A stretch of DNA of 19,107 nt. Origin: an uncultured Prevotella sp. (GTDB lineage Bacteria; Bacteroidota; Bacteroidia; Bacteroidales; Bacteroidaceae). The notes under the pieces are model-generated. The model did not search any database. It saw nothing but the letters and a program-made list of their open reading frames with translations, and was not told the DNA's origin. A program made the position numbers and the translations under genes. Location of the stretch: positions 1 to 19,107 of the forward strand of contig CAAGGA010000061.1 of the NCBI GenBank assembly GCA_900769275.1, given 5' to 3'. This document shows, piece by piece, positions 1 through 7,729 of the stretch (within the stretch, counting starts at the first letter, position 1; the number at the start of each line of letters is the position of its first letter).

Positions 1-1
1 C

Positions 2-196
2 AGAGAGCAACAGGTGTTGAACTACTTCATCAACCGATCTACAAATGCTGCTGCCGAATCGCTCAATTCAAAGCTGAAGAGATTCCGAGCGCAACTGCAC
101 GGAATATCGCATTACACCTTCTTCTTGTTTCGGGTGAGCCGTATCTTTGGTTATCTTGCCACGGACATCTGCCGATGCGCCGAGAAGTTTCCGTAA
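2..196 (+). CDS. Insertion-sequence transposase, C-terminal fragment (5' end outside window)
   Basis: An open frame enters from the left edge and ends at TAA 194-196, giving about 64 residues. The sequence NRSTNAAAESLNSKLKRFRA resembles the last catalytic region of DDE transposases of the ISL3-like group, where an N-x-x-AE-x-x-N-x-K motif carries the final acidic residue. It is followed by a hydrophobic FFLFRVSRIFG tail. The upstream part lies outside the window, so it is unclear whether the gene is intact. The DNA just after the stop (197 to about 207) is probably the right end of the element, because a different gene resumes in mid-domain by about 207. The IS family assignment comes from remembered sequence style and is tentative; a transposase of some kind is likely. 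Confidence 0.7.
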   Translation, partial: REQQVLNYFINRSTNAAAESLNSKLKRFRAQLHGISHYTFFLFRVSRIFGYLATDICRCAEKFP

Positions 197-204
197 CTAC
201 GCAG

Positions 205-835
205 GGTAATGGTGCTGAAGGCATTGAGTCAAAGACGAGTATCAACATCTCTGGCGGGAAGCATTATCTCAAGTGCTATGACGATGCCATCAACAGCAGC
301 GGTCAGATTATATTTGACGGTGGCATAACTGTATGCTGCTCTACAGGAAATGACGCCGTAGACTCCAACTACGGCAAGGCAGGAGCCAATTGTCATCGGC
401 AACGGCATCGTGCTTGCATACAATACAAAGGGCGGAGCAGAGATGGGATTTGACTGCGACTCCAACTCTTTCATCCAGGTGACAGGTAACGGCACGGCAA
501 TAAGTGCCGGTGGCAGTCAAGGAGGTTCAAGTAGTTCTACACTTGCCACGGCATCACAAGGATATGCTTTCGTCACATCCACGATAAACTACCAAAATGG
601 ATATTATTATTCTCTTGTCAACAGTAGCGGAGAGAATCTTGTGACGTTTTGCTTAGATGGGAATGTCAGCAGCAAGAATTCCTTTTTCACAGCCTCCTCC
701 ATGCAGAAAGGAAATACCTACACGATAAAATCAAGCACATCCAAACCTGCTGACGCTACAACTTCTTTCCATGGAGTATTACTTGGATGTAATATGGATA
801 ATGCCACGACCGTAACAAGCTTCACGGCAAAATAA
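205..835 (+). pseudogene. Remnant of a secreted carbohydrate-binding-domain protein, truncated by an IS and frameshifted
   Basis: Two overlapping frames together make one protein C-terminus. The first (about 205-382) reads GNGAEGIESK, then INISGGKHYLKCYDDAINSS and DSNYGKAGA, a beta-helix-like repeat style typical of Cthe_2159-type carbohydrate-binding proteins of Bacteroidetes and Clostridia. Near 380-390 the reading must move by +1 to continue as IVIGNGIVLAYNTKGGAEMG. That frame runs through a GGSQGGSSSS linker and a C-terminal domain with YYSLVNSSGENLVTF and ends at TAA 833-835. The 5' part, including any signal peptide, is missing and is replaced by the IS end. Without the start and with an internal frameshift, this is almost certainly nonfunctional. 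The family call rests on motif style, not a search. Confidence 0.72.
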
Positions 836-855
836 CATACTATCTCCAATACACG

Positions 856-880
856 GACGGTCATGATACCAAAGACCGTC
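856..880. terminator. Possible bidirectional stem-loop between convergent genes
   Basis: GACGGTC (856-862) and GACCGTC (874-880) form a perfect 7-bp stem with an 11-nt loop. It lies 21 bp after the remnant gene's stop and overlaps the stop codon of the converging symporter gene. There is no U tract on either strand, so the terminator role is only suggested by position. Confidence 0.35.
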
Positions 881-2309
881 TCATTCCATCGTGTCGGGAT
901 TTACGACAGCAGTAAAGTCCCAAGAAAGTTATCATGCCGTTAATCATCAGGAGTTCATAACCAAAATGGTAACCGAGACATTGCGTAGTGAAAGTATCAA
1001 GGGAGAAACAAATCAGGGGTGAAGCCACCGCTATATATGGCACATACCGATCATTGACGGCTCGATGGGTGAAGAGTCCGAATGAGAAGAGACCGAGAAG
1101 CGGACCGTAAGTGTAGGAGCACATCACGTAGATAGCATCAATGAGACTCGTAGAGTTGAAAGCCCTGAACAGGAGTATGCAGGCAATAAAGGCAACGGAC
1201 ATCAGGAGATGTACTCGTTTCCTGAGTATCTCATCCTCCGCTTTCTCATATATATCTACACAACAGGTAGTGGTAAGAGCCGTCAATGCTGAGTCAGCAC
1301 TGGAGAATGAAGCCGCCATCAGTCCTATGGTAAAGAAAATGACTACCGACGTGCCAAGCATCCCTGAGGCAGCAAACATAGGAAGCAGTTCGTCACCACT
1401 TGCTGGTAGCGTCATCCCAAGACGTGAGACAAGCATCATGAGCATCACTCCGAGACTGAGGAAGAGCATGTTGGCTGGCAGGAAAGCAATGCCATAAAGC
1501 GACATGTCTTTCTGCGCATCACGCAGGGTCTTGCATGTCAGATTCTTCTGCATCATATCCTGATCCAGTCCTGTCATCACTATTACAATGAAGATGCCGG
1601 AGACGAATTGTTTCCAGAAGTTCTGTCGTGATACGAAATCTCCAAACTGAAATATCCTGCTGTGGCTGTCATCCCATACAGCACGGAACGCTTCAGTCAC
1701 GCTCATGCCAAGTTGCCCTGCCACATTATAGATTATCAATGCGAGGGCGGAGAACATACAGACTGTCTGCAAAGTGTCTGTCCACACCAAAGTCTTAATA
1801 CCACCACTGCGGGTATATACCCATATCAATGCCACCATACCGATGACGGTGAGGAAGAACGGAATACCATAAGCATCGAAGACGAATGTCTGGAGCATGA
1901 TACATACGACATAAAACCTTGCCGCTGCACCAGTCAGCTTGGAGAGGATAAAGAAGCCAGCTCCGGTTTTGTACGACCGCAAACCGAGTCTGTCCCTGAG
2001 AAAAGAATATATGGTGGTGAGATTAAGGCGATAATAGACAGGCAGAAGTATGAACGCCACGGCAAGATAACCGAATATGAACCCTATGCAGGTCTGAAGA
2101 TATGTCATGTCCGACTTTATCACCATGCCAGGAACGGAGACGAACGTGATTCCGGAAACGCTTGCCCCTATCATGCCGAAAGCCACCATATACCATGGTG
2201 ACTTCCTGTTGCCACGAAAGAATGTGTCGTTCGTAACATTCTTTCCTGTCACTATCCTGCCATAGACTGACAGAAGGACGAAATATAGTAATATTACTGC
2301 AAGAATCAA
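861..2309 (-). CDS. Sodium:solute symporter (SSS family)
   Basis: A 482-residue inner-membrane transporter of the SSS/SLC5 fold, expected to use the sodium gradient to import a small solute; the substrate cannot be told from sequence. Hydrophobic segments fill almost the whole protein. The N-terminal region has the family-typical TFFRGNRKSPWYMVAFGMIG followed by ASVSGITFVSVPGMV, matching the TM1-TM2 region that lines the sodium site. FSSADSALTALTTT (about residue 335) corresponds to the conserved Ser-rich stretch in the helix equivalent to SLC5 TM8 that also contacts sodium. No ATG is available near the start: TTG at 2309 is the first plausible start after an in-frame TAA at 2340-2342, and the next Met is at about residue 41, inside TM2. 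The gene lies 168 bp downstream of the GT2 gene on the same strand, with a repeat element between them. Confidence 0.88.
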   Translation of the reverse strand: MILAVILLYFVLLSVYGRIVTGKNVTNDTFFRGNRKSPWYMVAFGMIGASVSGITFVSVPGMVIKSDMTYLQTCIGFIFGYLAVAFILLPVYYRLNLTTIYSFLRDRLGLRSYKTGAGFFILSKLTGAAARFYVVCIMLQTFVFDAYGIPFFLTVIGMVALIWVYTRSGGIKTLVWTDTLQTVCMFSALALIIYNVAGQLGMSVTEAFRAVWDDSHSRIFQFGDFVSRQNFWKQFVSGIFIVIVMTGLDQDMMQKNLTCKTLRDAQKDMSLYGIAFLPANMLFLSLGVMLMMLVSRLGMTLPASGDELLPMFAASGMLGTSVVIFFTIGLMAASFSSADSALTALTTTCCVDIYEKAEDEILRKRVHLLMSVAFIACILLFRAFNSTSLIDAIYVMCSYTYGPLLGLFSFGLFTHRAVNDRYVPYIAVASPLICFSLDTFTTQCLGYHFGYELLMINGMITFLGLYCCRKSRHDGMRRSLVS

Positions 2310-2310
2310 T

Positions 2311-2477
2311 GTTGTTTGGTTGTCTGGTTGTTTAGTTGTTTAGTTGTCTGGTTGCTTTTTTTGTCTGTTTACCGTTTTCTCTTCGACGTGGTCGAAGAAC
2401 ACCTTGCGTCAATCCTTGTTTTTGCTGTAGGCTTGCTGTCCCGCAAATGGACCGAGTACAAACGACTAAACCACAAC
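2311..2477. repeat. Octamer inverted-repeat element R1 (degenerate)
   Basis: The left arm (2311-2355) is five tandem octamers: GTTGTTTG, GTTGTCTG, GTTGTTTA, GTTGTTTA, GTTGTCTG. The right arm (2456-2477) is about three decayed complementary octamers (ACAAACGA, CTAAACCA, CAAC) and touches the GT2 stop codon. The 100-bp middle carries a tight hairpin, TCTTCGAC/GTCGAAGA (2380-2398, 8-bp stem, 3-nt loop). Read on the minus strand, the G/T-rich sequence follows the GT2 stop and the C/A-rich sequence immediately precedes the symporter start. Confidence 0.7.
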
Positions 2478-3218
2478 CTACCTTATTGACGGATATTTCC
2501 TGAACCATCCGTCAAGACGGAGACGGATGACTCCGAAGAATGCCTCGCCGAAGATACCGCCGTTCATCTTCGACACTCCCTCTCGACGATTGACAAAGAT
2601 GACCGGCACCTCCTTAATCTTGAAACCTATCTTATATGCCGTAAACTTCATCTCTATCTGGAATGCATATCCTTTGAAACGTATCTTGTCAAGTTCTATG
2701 GTTTCAAGGACTCTACGCTTATAGCACTTGAATCCTGCCGTTGTGTCATGAATCTTGAATCCTGTCACGAGCCGAACATATATGGAAGCAAAATAACTCA
2801 TCAGCACGCGACCGATAGGCCAATTCACCACGTTTACACCAGTAATATAGCGTGAACCGACTGCCACATCATACCCCTCGTCATGACAAGCTGAATACAA
2901 GCGGGGGACATCTTTCGGATCATGACTGAAGTCGGCATCCATCTCAAAGATATAGTCGTACTTATGTTCTATTGCCCACTTGAAACCTGTGATGTATGCA
3001 GTACCAAGTCCGAGTTTGCCAGACCTTTCAATAATGAAGAGACGATTGGCAAACTCCGTTTCCATAAGGTGATGTACTATCTGCGCCGTACCATCAGGCG
3101 AACCATCGTCAATGACAAGAATGTGAAAGTTCTTTTCCAAGGCAAATACAGCCCGGACTATCTTCTCAATGTTCTCCTTTTCGTTATATGTGGGGATGAT
3201 TATTACGCTGTCGCTCAT
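2478..3218 (-). CDS. Polyprenol-monophosphomannose synthase (GT2 family)
   Basis: A 246-residue GT-A glycosyltransferase similar to Dpm1, which transfers mannose from GDP-mannose to a polyprenyl phosphate on the cytoplasmic face of the membrane. The N-terminus VIIIPTYNEKENIEKIV and the VIDDGSPDGTA motif bind the nucleotide sugar. FEMDADFSHDP (about residue 92) carries the metal-binding DxD-like motif. TTAGFKCYKRRVLE and the C-terminal GEAFFGVIRLR are family hallmarks. There is no C-terminal membrane domain, as in other short bacterial members. ATG at 3218 directly follows a C/A-rich leader (AAACGACA, AAACC), and a promoter lies 30 bp further upstream. It is divergent from mfd. The lipid-linked mannose may serve protein O-glycosylation, known in Bacteroidales, but that is inference. 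Confidence 0.9.
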   Translation of the reverse strand: MSDSVIIIPTYNEKENIEKIVRAVFALEKNFHILVIDDGSPDGTAQIVHHLMETEFANRLFIIERSGKLGLGTAYITGFKWAIEHKYDYIFEMDADFSHDPKDVPRLYSACHDEGYDVAVGSRYITGVNVVNWPIGRVLMSYFASIYVRLVTGFKIHDTTAGFKCYKRRVLETIELDKIRFKGYAFQIEMKFTAYKIGFKIKEVPVIFVNRREGVSKMNGGIFGEAFFGVIRLRLDGWFRKYPSIR

Positions 3219-3247
3219 ATCTGGTTTTGTCGTTTACCGTTTTGATG

Positions 3248-3277
3248 CAAAATTAACAAATAATTTCAACATAACAA
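3248..3277 (-). promoter_or_regulatory. Bacteroidetes-type promoter for the GT2 gene
   Basis: On the minus strand a -7 box TAATTTTG (3248-3255) is preceded after exactly 19 bp by TTG (3275-3277). Both fit the Bacteroidetes TAnnTTTG / TTG pattern. Transcription would begin close to 3241, giving a leader of roughly 25 nt. Confidence 0.6.
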
Positions 3278-3298
3278 TACAATTAGGACTTTTTTTTA

Positions 3299-3306
3299 TA
3301 TCTTTG
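3299..3306 (+). promoter_or_regulatory. -7 box of the mfd promoter
   Basis: TATCTTTG matches the TAnnTTTG consensus and follows a run of seven T residues. No clear TTTG is seen at the -33 position. Transcription starting near 3313 would place repeat element R2 inside the mfd leader. Confidence 0.55.
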
Positions 3307-3333
3307 CAAAATATTTGCAATTTGCTGTTTGGT

Positions 3334-3406
3334 TATTTTGTTGATTTGTCGTTTGTATTCGACTTATTTACAGCAGTGCCAACCAAACGACTAAACCACC
3401 AAAATA
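3334..3406. repeat. Octamer inverted-repeat element R2 in the mfd leader
   Basis: The left arm ends in units GTTATTTT, GTTGATTT, GTCGTTTG (to 3355), and the right arm (3384-3406) reads CAAACGAC, TAAACCAC, CAAAATA. The arms pair over about 22 bp with two mismatches and one bulge. The core between them contains TATTCGACTT, related to cores of R5 and R6. The right arm ends 24 bp before the mfd ATG. Confidence 0.65.
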
Positions 3407-3430
3407 CAAAAAAACCATAAAAACAGGTAC

Positions 3431-6400
3431 ATGAATACAGAGAATCTGTTGAAACAATATGCAGGAATGCCTCAGGCGAGGGCTTTGGCTAAGGCTTTGC
3501 TGAGCAAGACGGTCACAAACCTGATGATTGACGGACTTGCCGGCTCTGCGTGTCCACTACAGTTTTCCGCTATCCGTCCAAGGCTCAGGCAGACCGTGCT
3601 GTTCATTCTACGTGATGCGGACGAAGCCGGCTACTTCTACCATGACATGATGCAACTGCTTGGCAGTGACAATGTGCTCTTTTTCCCGTCATCCTATCGC
3701 AGAGCGGTGAAGTACGGACAGCGCGATGCCGCCAACGAGATACTGCGTACAGAGGTCATGTCACGCATATCAGCCAGGAAAGAAGAAGAGTGCCTTTATA
3801 TCATAACCCACCCGGAGTCTCTTGCAGAAATGGCTATCAGCAAGGATATTCTCGATGAAAGGACTGTCCGCCTGTCCGTAAACCAGACCATCGAGATGGT
3901 CAGTGTGGAGCACCGCCTGCGTGACCTCGGGTTCCAGATGGTGGATTATGTTTACGAGCCGGGACAGTTTGCAGTCAGGGGCAGCATCCTTGATGTCTAT
4001 TCGTTCAGCCATGAACTGCCCTTTCGTATAGATTTCTTCGGTGATGATATAGATACAATACGTACTTTCGACATAGAAAACCAGTTGTCGAAAGAGAAAA
4101 AGGAGAAAGTAGAGATTGTGCCGGAACTGGTGAGGACCGAGGGAAAGAAGATTCCCCTTACGGAGTTTCTTGGTGATGACAGCATCATTGTCAGTCAAGA
4201 CATTGCCTTTGTCTCTGACATGATAGGGCGCACTTACGAAGAGGGCTTTTCCTCTCAGGCGATGACCGACCGCCTTGCCGGTGCCACGGAACAGGAACAG
4301 GAGGAGATACGCCTTGAGATGAACGCACAGACCAATCTCTGCCCTGCCTCACGCTTCATGCAGAGTATATGCAGAATGAAGAAGGTGACATTCTCCCAGT
4401 CTTCGTTTTCCGAGGCGCAACTTTCCAAGGAAGGAAAGAATTACTCCGTCCTGCATTTCCATACAGAGCCTCAACCCCTGATACACAAGAACTTCGAACT
4501 CCTCAAACAGACCTTTGAAGACTACCTGCTGCAACAGTACAGGATACTCATTCTGTCCGATTCACGCAAGCAGGTGGAACGTCTGCGCAGCATCATGGTA
4601 TCGGACGGGGAAGAAGAATCTGCTTCGCAGCGTATCAGAAAGGAGGACATAGGAGAAGTGGAGAAAACTCTCCATGCAGGTTTCGTAGATAACGACACGC
4701 ACCTATGTCTGTTCACAGACCATCAGATATTCGAACGTTTCCACAAATACACCCTGCGCACCCGTTCTGCCCGTGCAGGAAAAATGGCACTCACGATGAA
4801 GGAACTTCAGGAAATGGAGCCTGGCGACTTCATTGTACACGTGGATTTCGGCATCGGAAAGTTTGCCGGTCTGCTTCGTGTGCCTGTCGGTGACACCTAC
4901 AACGAAGTTATCCGCATCGTATATCAAGGCAACGACAAAGTGGATGTCTCCATCCACTCCCTGTACAAGATATCCAAATACCGCCGCAGTGACACCGGAG
5001 AACCGCCGCGTCTCTCCACTCTCGGCACAGGAGCATGGGAAAGGCTCAAGGAGAAAGCCAAGAAACGCATCAAGGACATAGCAAGAGACTTGATACGACT
5101 ATATGCCAAACGCCGTCATGAAAAAGGCTTTGCATTCTCGAAGGACGATTACCTGCAGCATGAACTCGAAGGCTCTTTCCTTTACGAGGACACGCCTGAC
5201 CAGATTAAAGCGACGGCTGAGGTGAAGGCTGACATGGAGAGCCAGCGTCCGATGGATCGTCTCGTCTGTGGCGATGTAGGTTTCGGAAAGACTGAGGTGG
5301 CTGTCAGAGCTGCATTCAAGGCAGCCAATGACTCCAAACAGGTGGCTGTACTGGTACCGACTACCGTCCTTGCCTTTCAGCATTACAAGACGTTCAAGAG
5401 CCGTCTGGAGGGGATGCCGGTACGCGTGGACTATCTATCCCGCGCCCGTTCGGCAAAGCAGACGAAGCAGATACTTGCCGACCTTGAGGCTGGAAGCATT
5501 GACATCCTCGTAGGTACTCACAAGCTTATCAGCAAGAACGTGAAATGGAAAGACCTGGGACTGCTGATTATTGACGAGGAACAGAAATTCGGCGTTGCGG
5601 TAAAGGAGAAACTGAGACAGCTGAAAACGAATATTGATACCCTGACAATGTCGGCAACTCCTATTCCGCGCACTCTGCAATTCTCTCTCATGGGAGCGAG
5701 GGATATGAGTATCATGCGTACCCCGCCTCCCAACCGGCATCCTATCCAGACCGAGATAGCTTGCTTTTCACAGGAACTTATAGCCGAAGCCATCAACTTT
5801 GAGATGAGTCGCAACGGACAGGTGTATTTCGTGAATGACCGCATTTCCTCCCTCGAAACGCTTGCCCGGCAGATAGAACGTGCCGTGCCTGACTGCCGTA
5901 TAGCAATAGGTCACGGACAGATGAGCCCTGAGCAATTGGAGAAAATCATCATGGGATTCATGGATCATGAGTATGACGTACTGCTTTCCACGACAATAGT
6001 GGAGAACGGCATAGACATTCCGAATGCCAACACCATCATCATCAACGATGCGCACCGCTTCGGATTGTCAGACCTGCATCAGATGAGAGGACGCGTGGGA
6101 CGTTCCAACCGCAAGGCTTTCTGCTATCTTCTCGCCCCTCCCCTCTCCTATCTTCCTACGGAAAGCCGTCGGCGCTTAGAGGCTTTGGAGACGTTCTCGG
6201 AACTCGGCAGCGGCTTCAACCTCGCCATGCAGGACCTTGACATCCGCGGTGCAGGAAACCTTCTCGGTGCCGAACAGAGCGGATTCATGGAAGACCTCGG
6301 CTATGAGACGTATCAGAAGATTCTCTCTCAGGCTGTAAATGAACTGAAGAACGAGGAGTTTCAGGATCTCTTTGAGGAACAACTGGCTGAAGGCGGAAAA

Positions 6401-6871
6401 CTGTCGGGCGAAGACTTTGTCGATGACTGCAACGTGGAAAGTGACCTTGAGATGTATTTCCCAGACTCTTATGTTCCCGGCAGCAGCGAGAGGATGATAC
6501 TTTACCGCGAACTGGACAACATCACCTCCGACGAGGAACTGGAAGCTTACCGCTGCAGGCTTGTCGATCGTTTCGGTCCCGTACCGCATGAGGGTGAGGA
6601 ACTGATGATGGTCGTACTGCTGCGACATCTTGGCAGGGCATTGGGATGCGAGAAGATTATCCTCAAGCAGCACCTGCTCCAGATGCAGCTGGTGAGCAAC
6701 CCTGACAGCGTCTTCTATAAAAGCGACATCTTTGGCAGGATTCTTTCCTACGTCCAAGGTCACGGTCGCCTGTGCGATGTCAAGGTAGTAGGGGGAAAGA
6801 ACCGTGTCGTCGTCAAGATGGTGCACTCTGTCAGCGATGCCGTGAACGTGCTGAAAGAGATGAAAGGTTAA
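3431..6871 (+). CDS. mfd: Transcription-repair coupling factor Mfd
   Basis: A 1146-residue protein, almost the same length as E. coli Mfd (1148). It removes RNA polymerase stalled at DNA lesions and recruits UvrA for nucleotide excision repair. The N-terminal UvrB-like module includes FRIDFFGDDIDTIRTFD (about residue 200). The CarD-like RNA-polymerase interaction domain begins near residue 455 with GDFIVHVDFGIGKFAGL. The superfamily 2 translocase follows, with Walker A GDVGFGKTE (about 614), DEEQ box (about 714), motif III SATPIPRT (about 741) and motif VI MRGRVGRS (about 886). The TRCF C-terminal regulatory domain spans roughly 1000-1100. ATG 3431 is chosen because the frame starts there and the leader is A/C-rich. 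No anomalies are seen. Confidence 0.98.
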   Translation: MNTENLLKQYAGMPQARALAKALLSKTVTNLMIDGLAGSACPLQFSAIRPRLRQTVLFILRDADEAGYFYHDMMQLLGSDNVLFFPSSYRRAVKYGQRDAANEILRTEVMSRISARKEEECLYIITHPESLAEMAISKDILDERTVRLSVNQTIEMVSVEHRLRDLGFQMVDYVYEPGQFAVRGSILDVYSFSHELPFRIDFFGDDIDTIRTFDIENQLSKEKKEKVEIVPELVRTEGKKIPLTEFLGDDSIIVSQDIAFVSDMIGRTYEEGFSSQAMTDRLAGATEQEQEEIRLEMNAQTNLCPASRFMQSICRMKKVTFSQSSFSEAQLSKEGKNYSVLHFHTEPQPLIHKNFELLKQTFEDYLLQQYRILILSDSRKQVERLRSIMVSDGEEESASQRIRKEDIGEVEKTLHAGFVDNDTHLCLFTDHQIFERFHKYTLRTRSARAGKMALTMKELQEMEPGDFIVHVDFGIGKFAGLLRVPVGDTYNEVIRIVYQGNDKVDVSIHSLYKISKYRRSDTGEPPRLSTLGTGAWERLKEKAKKRIKDIARDLIRLYAKRRHEKGFAFSKDDYLQHELEGSFLYEDTPDQIKATAEVKADMESQRPMDRLVCGDVGFGKTEVAVRAAFKAANDSKQVAVLVPTTVLAFQHYKTFKSRLEGMPVRVDYLSRARSAKQTKQILADLEAGSIDILVGTHKLISKNVKWKDLGLLIIDEEQKFGVAVKEKLRQLKTNIDTLTMSATPIPRTLQFSLMGARDMSIMRTPPPNRHPIQTEIACFSQELIAEAINFEMSRNGQVYFVNDRISSLETLARQIERAVPDCRIAIGHGQMSPEQLEKIIMGFMDHEYDVLLSTTIVENGIDIPNANTIIINDAHRFGLSDLHQMRGRVGRSNRKAFCYLLAPPLSYLPTESRRRLEALETFSELGSGFNLAMQDLDIRGAGNLLGAEQSGFMEDLGYETYQKILSQAVNELKNEEFQDLFEEQLAEGGKLSGEDFVDDCNVESDLEMYFPDSYVPGSSERMILYRELDNITSDEELEAYRCRLVDRFGPVPHEGEELMMVVLLRHLGRALGCEKIILKQHLLQMQLVSNPDSVFYKSDIFGRILSYVQGHGRLCDVKVVGGKNRVVVKMVHSVSDAVNVLKEMKG

Positions 6872-6901
6872 TATTCTTGCACACCTACCTAACCTGCCTT
6901 A

Positions 6902-6920
6902 TCATTCCAAAGCGGAATGA
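6902..6920. terminator. Stem-loop between convergent mfd and plsC
   Basis: TCATTCC (6902-6908) pairs perfectly with GGAATGA (6914-6920) across a 5-nt loop. It lies 30 bp past the mfd stop and includes the plsC stop codon. No U tract follows, so the terminator function is inferred from the convergent setting. Confidence 0.4.
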
Positions 6921-7624
6921 ATGACGGAGAACGTATCATCCATGAGATGCCTCACGTCTTTGTCACCATACGAAGATGGGTAGATAGGCTCGTGAATAGT
7001 AAGGTGCAACGGATGATATATGGCAAAGTGCATATCCCTGTTGCGCGGCATGACGTCGTAACTGCCGCTGATGGTCAGCGGAACGATAGGGATGTCGAGT
7101 TCTCTGGCGAGCAGGAAACCGCCCCGCTTGAACTTGCCCATTTCTCCGTCCCTGCTGCGTGCGCCTTCTGGGAACAACACTATCGACATACCATTACCGA
7201 GCGTCTCCCTTGCATCATCATAGGTCTTCTTTACCTTTTGCGGACTGCGCCTATCCACGGAGATGTGCTTTGCCGCCCGGCAGGTGGCTCCCACGAACGG
7301 TATGCCGAACAACTGGTACTTCATCATCCATTTGAAATTGCGGTTAAGGTATCCGTATATGAGGAATATGTCAAAGGCTCCCTGATGGTTGCTCATGAAG
7401 ATATATTGGTCATCCGGCCTGAGATGTTCTCTTCCCTCCACGTGAACAGACAGCAGCAGTATTCTTACCACTATCTTGCTCCATATTCTTCCCGGATGAT
7501 AAGCCCAGAAATCTGCATTGCCAAGACGGGTTCCTATGACCGTGGCCCACGTGAGAATCATCAGCGAGAGGATTATGATGGGGACGCAGATGAATAGTTG
7601 GTATGTGTTGTAGAGATACTTCAT
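6902..7624 (-). CDS. plsC: 1-acyl-sn-glycerol-3-phosphate acyltransferase (PlsC family)
   Basis: A 240-residue membrane-associated acyltransferase expected to convert lysophosphatidic acid to phosphatidic acid in phospholipid synthesis. An N-terminal hydrophobic helix (about residues 9-31) anchors it. The catalytic NHxxxxD motif appears as SNHQGAFD (about residue 77), and the glycerol-phosphate binding motif as FPEGARSRDG (about residue 152). IPIVPLTISGS supplies the later family motif. ATG 7624 is the first start. The gene is 105 bp downstream of dihydroorotase on the same strand, so co-transcription is likely. A related role in acylating ornithine or other lipids cannot be excluded. Confidence 0.9.
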   Translation of the reverse strand: MKYLYNTYQLFICVPIIILSLMILTWATVIGTRLGNADFWAYHPGRIWSKIVVRILLLSVHVEGREHLRPDDQYIFMSNHQGAFDIFLIYGYLNRNFKWMMKYQLFGIPFVGATCRAAKHISVDRRSPQKVKKTYDDARETLGNGMSIVLFPEGARSRDGEMGKFKRGGFLLARELDIPIVPLTISGSYDVMPRNRDMHFAIYHPLHLTIHEPIYPSSYGDKDVRHLMDDTFSVIHSALE

Positions 7625-7729
7625 TGTCGGAAACGGTGAGTTGTATGATTGCAGTAGCAGTGCCTTATTCCAAATTTCCCATACACAAGACTGAAAGAAA
7701 GAGAGGCATCGTACACCGGATTTATGCGC

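Noticed and set aside
1662..2201. 179-codon plus-strand frame inside the symporter gene
   Set aside because: Antisense shadow of a clear transporter gene.
6176..6826. 216-codon minus-strand frame inside mfd
   Set aside because: Shadow of the strongly conserved mfd coding strand; no recognisable protein motifs.
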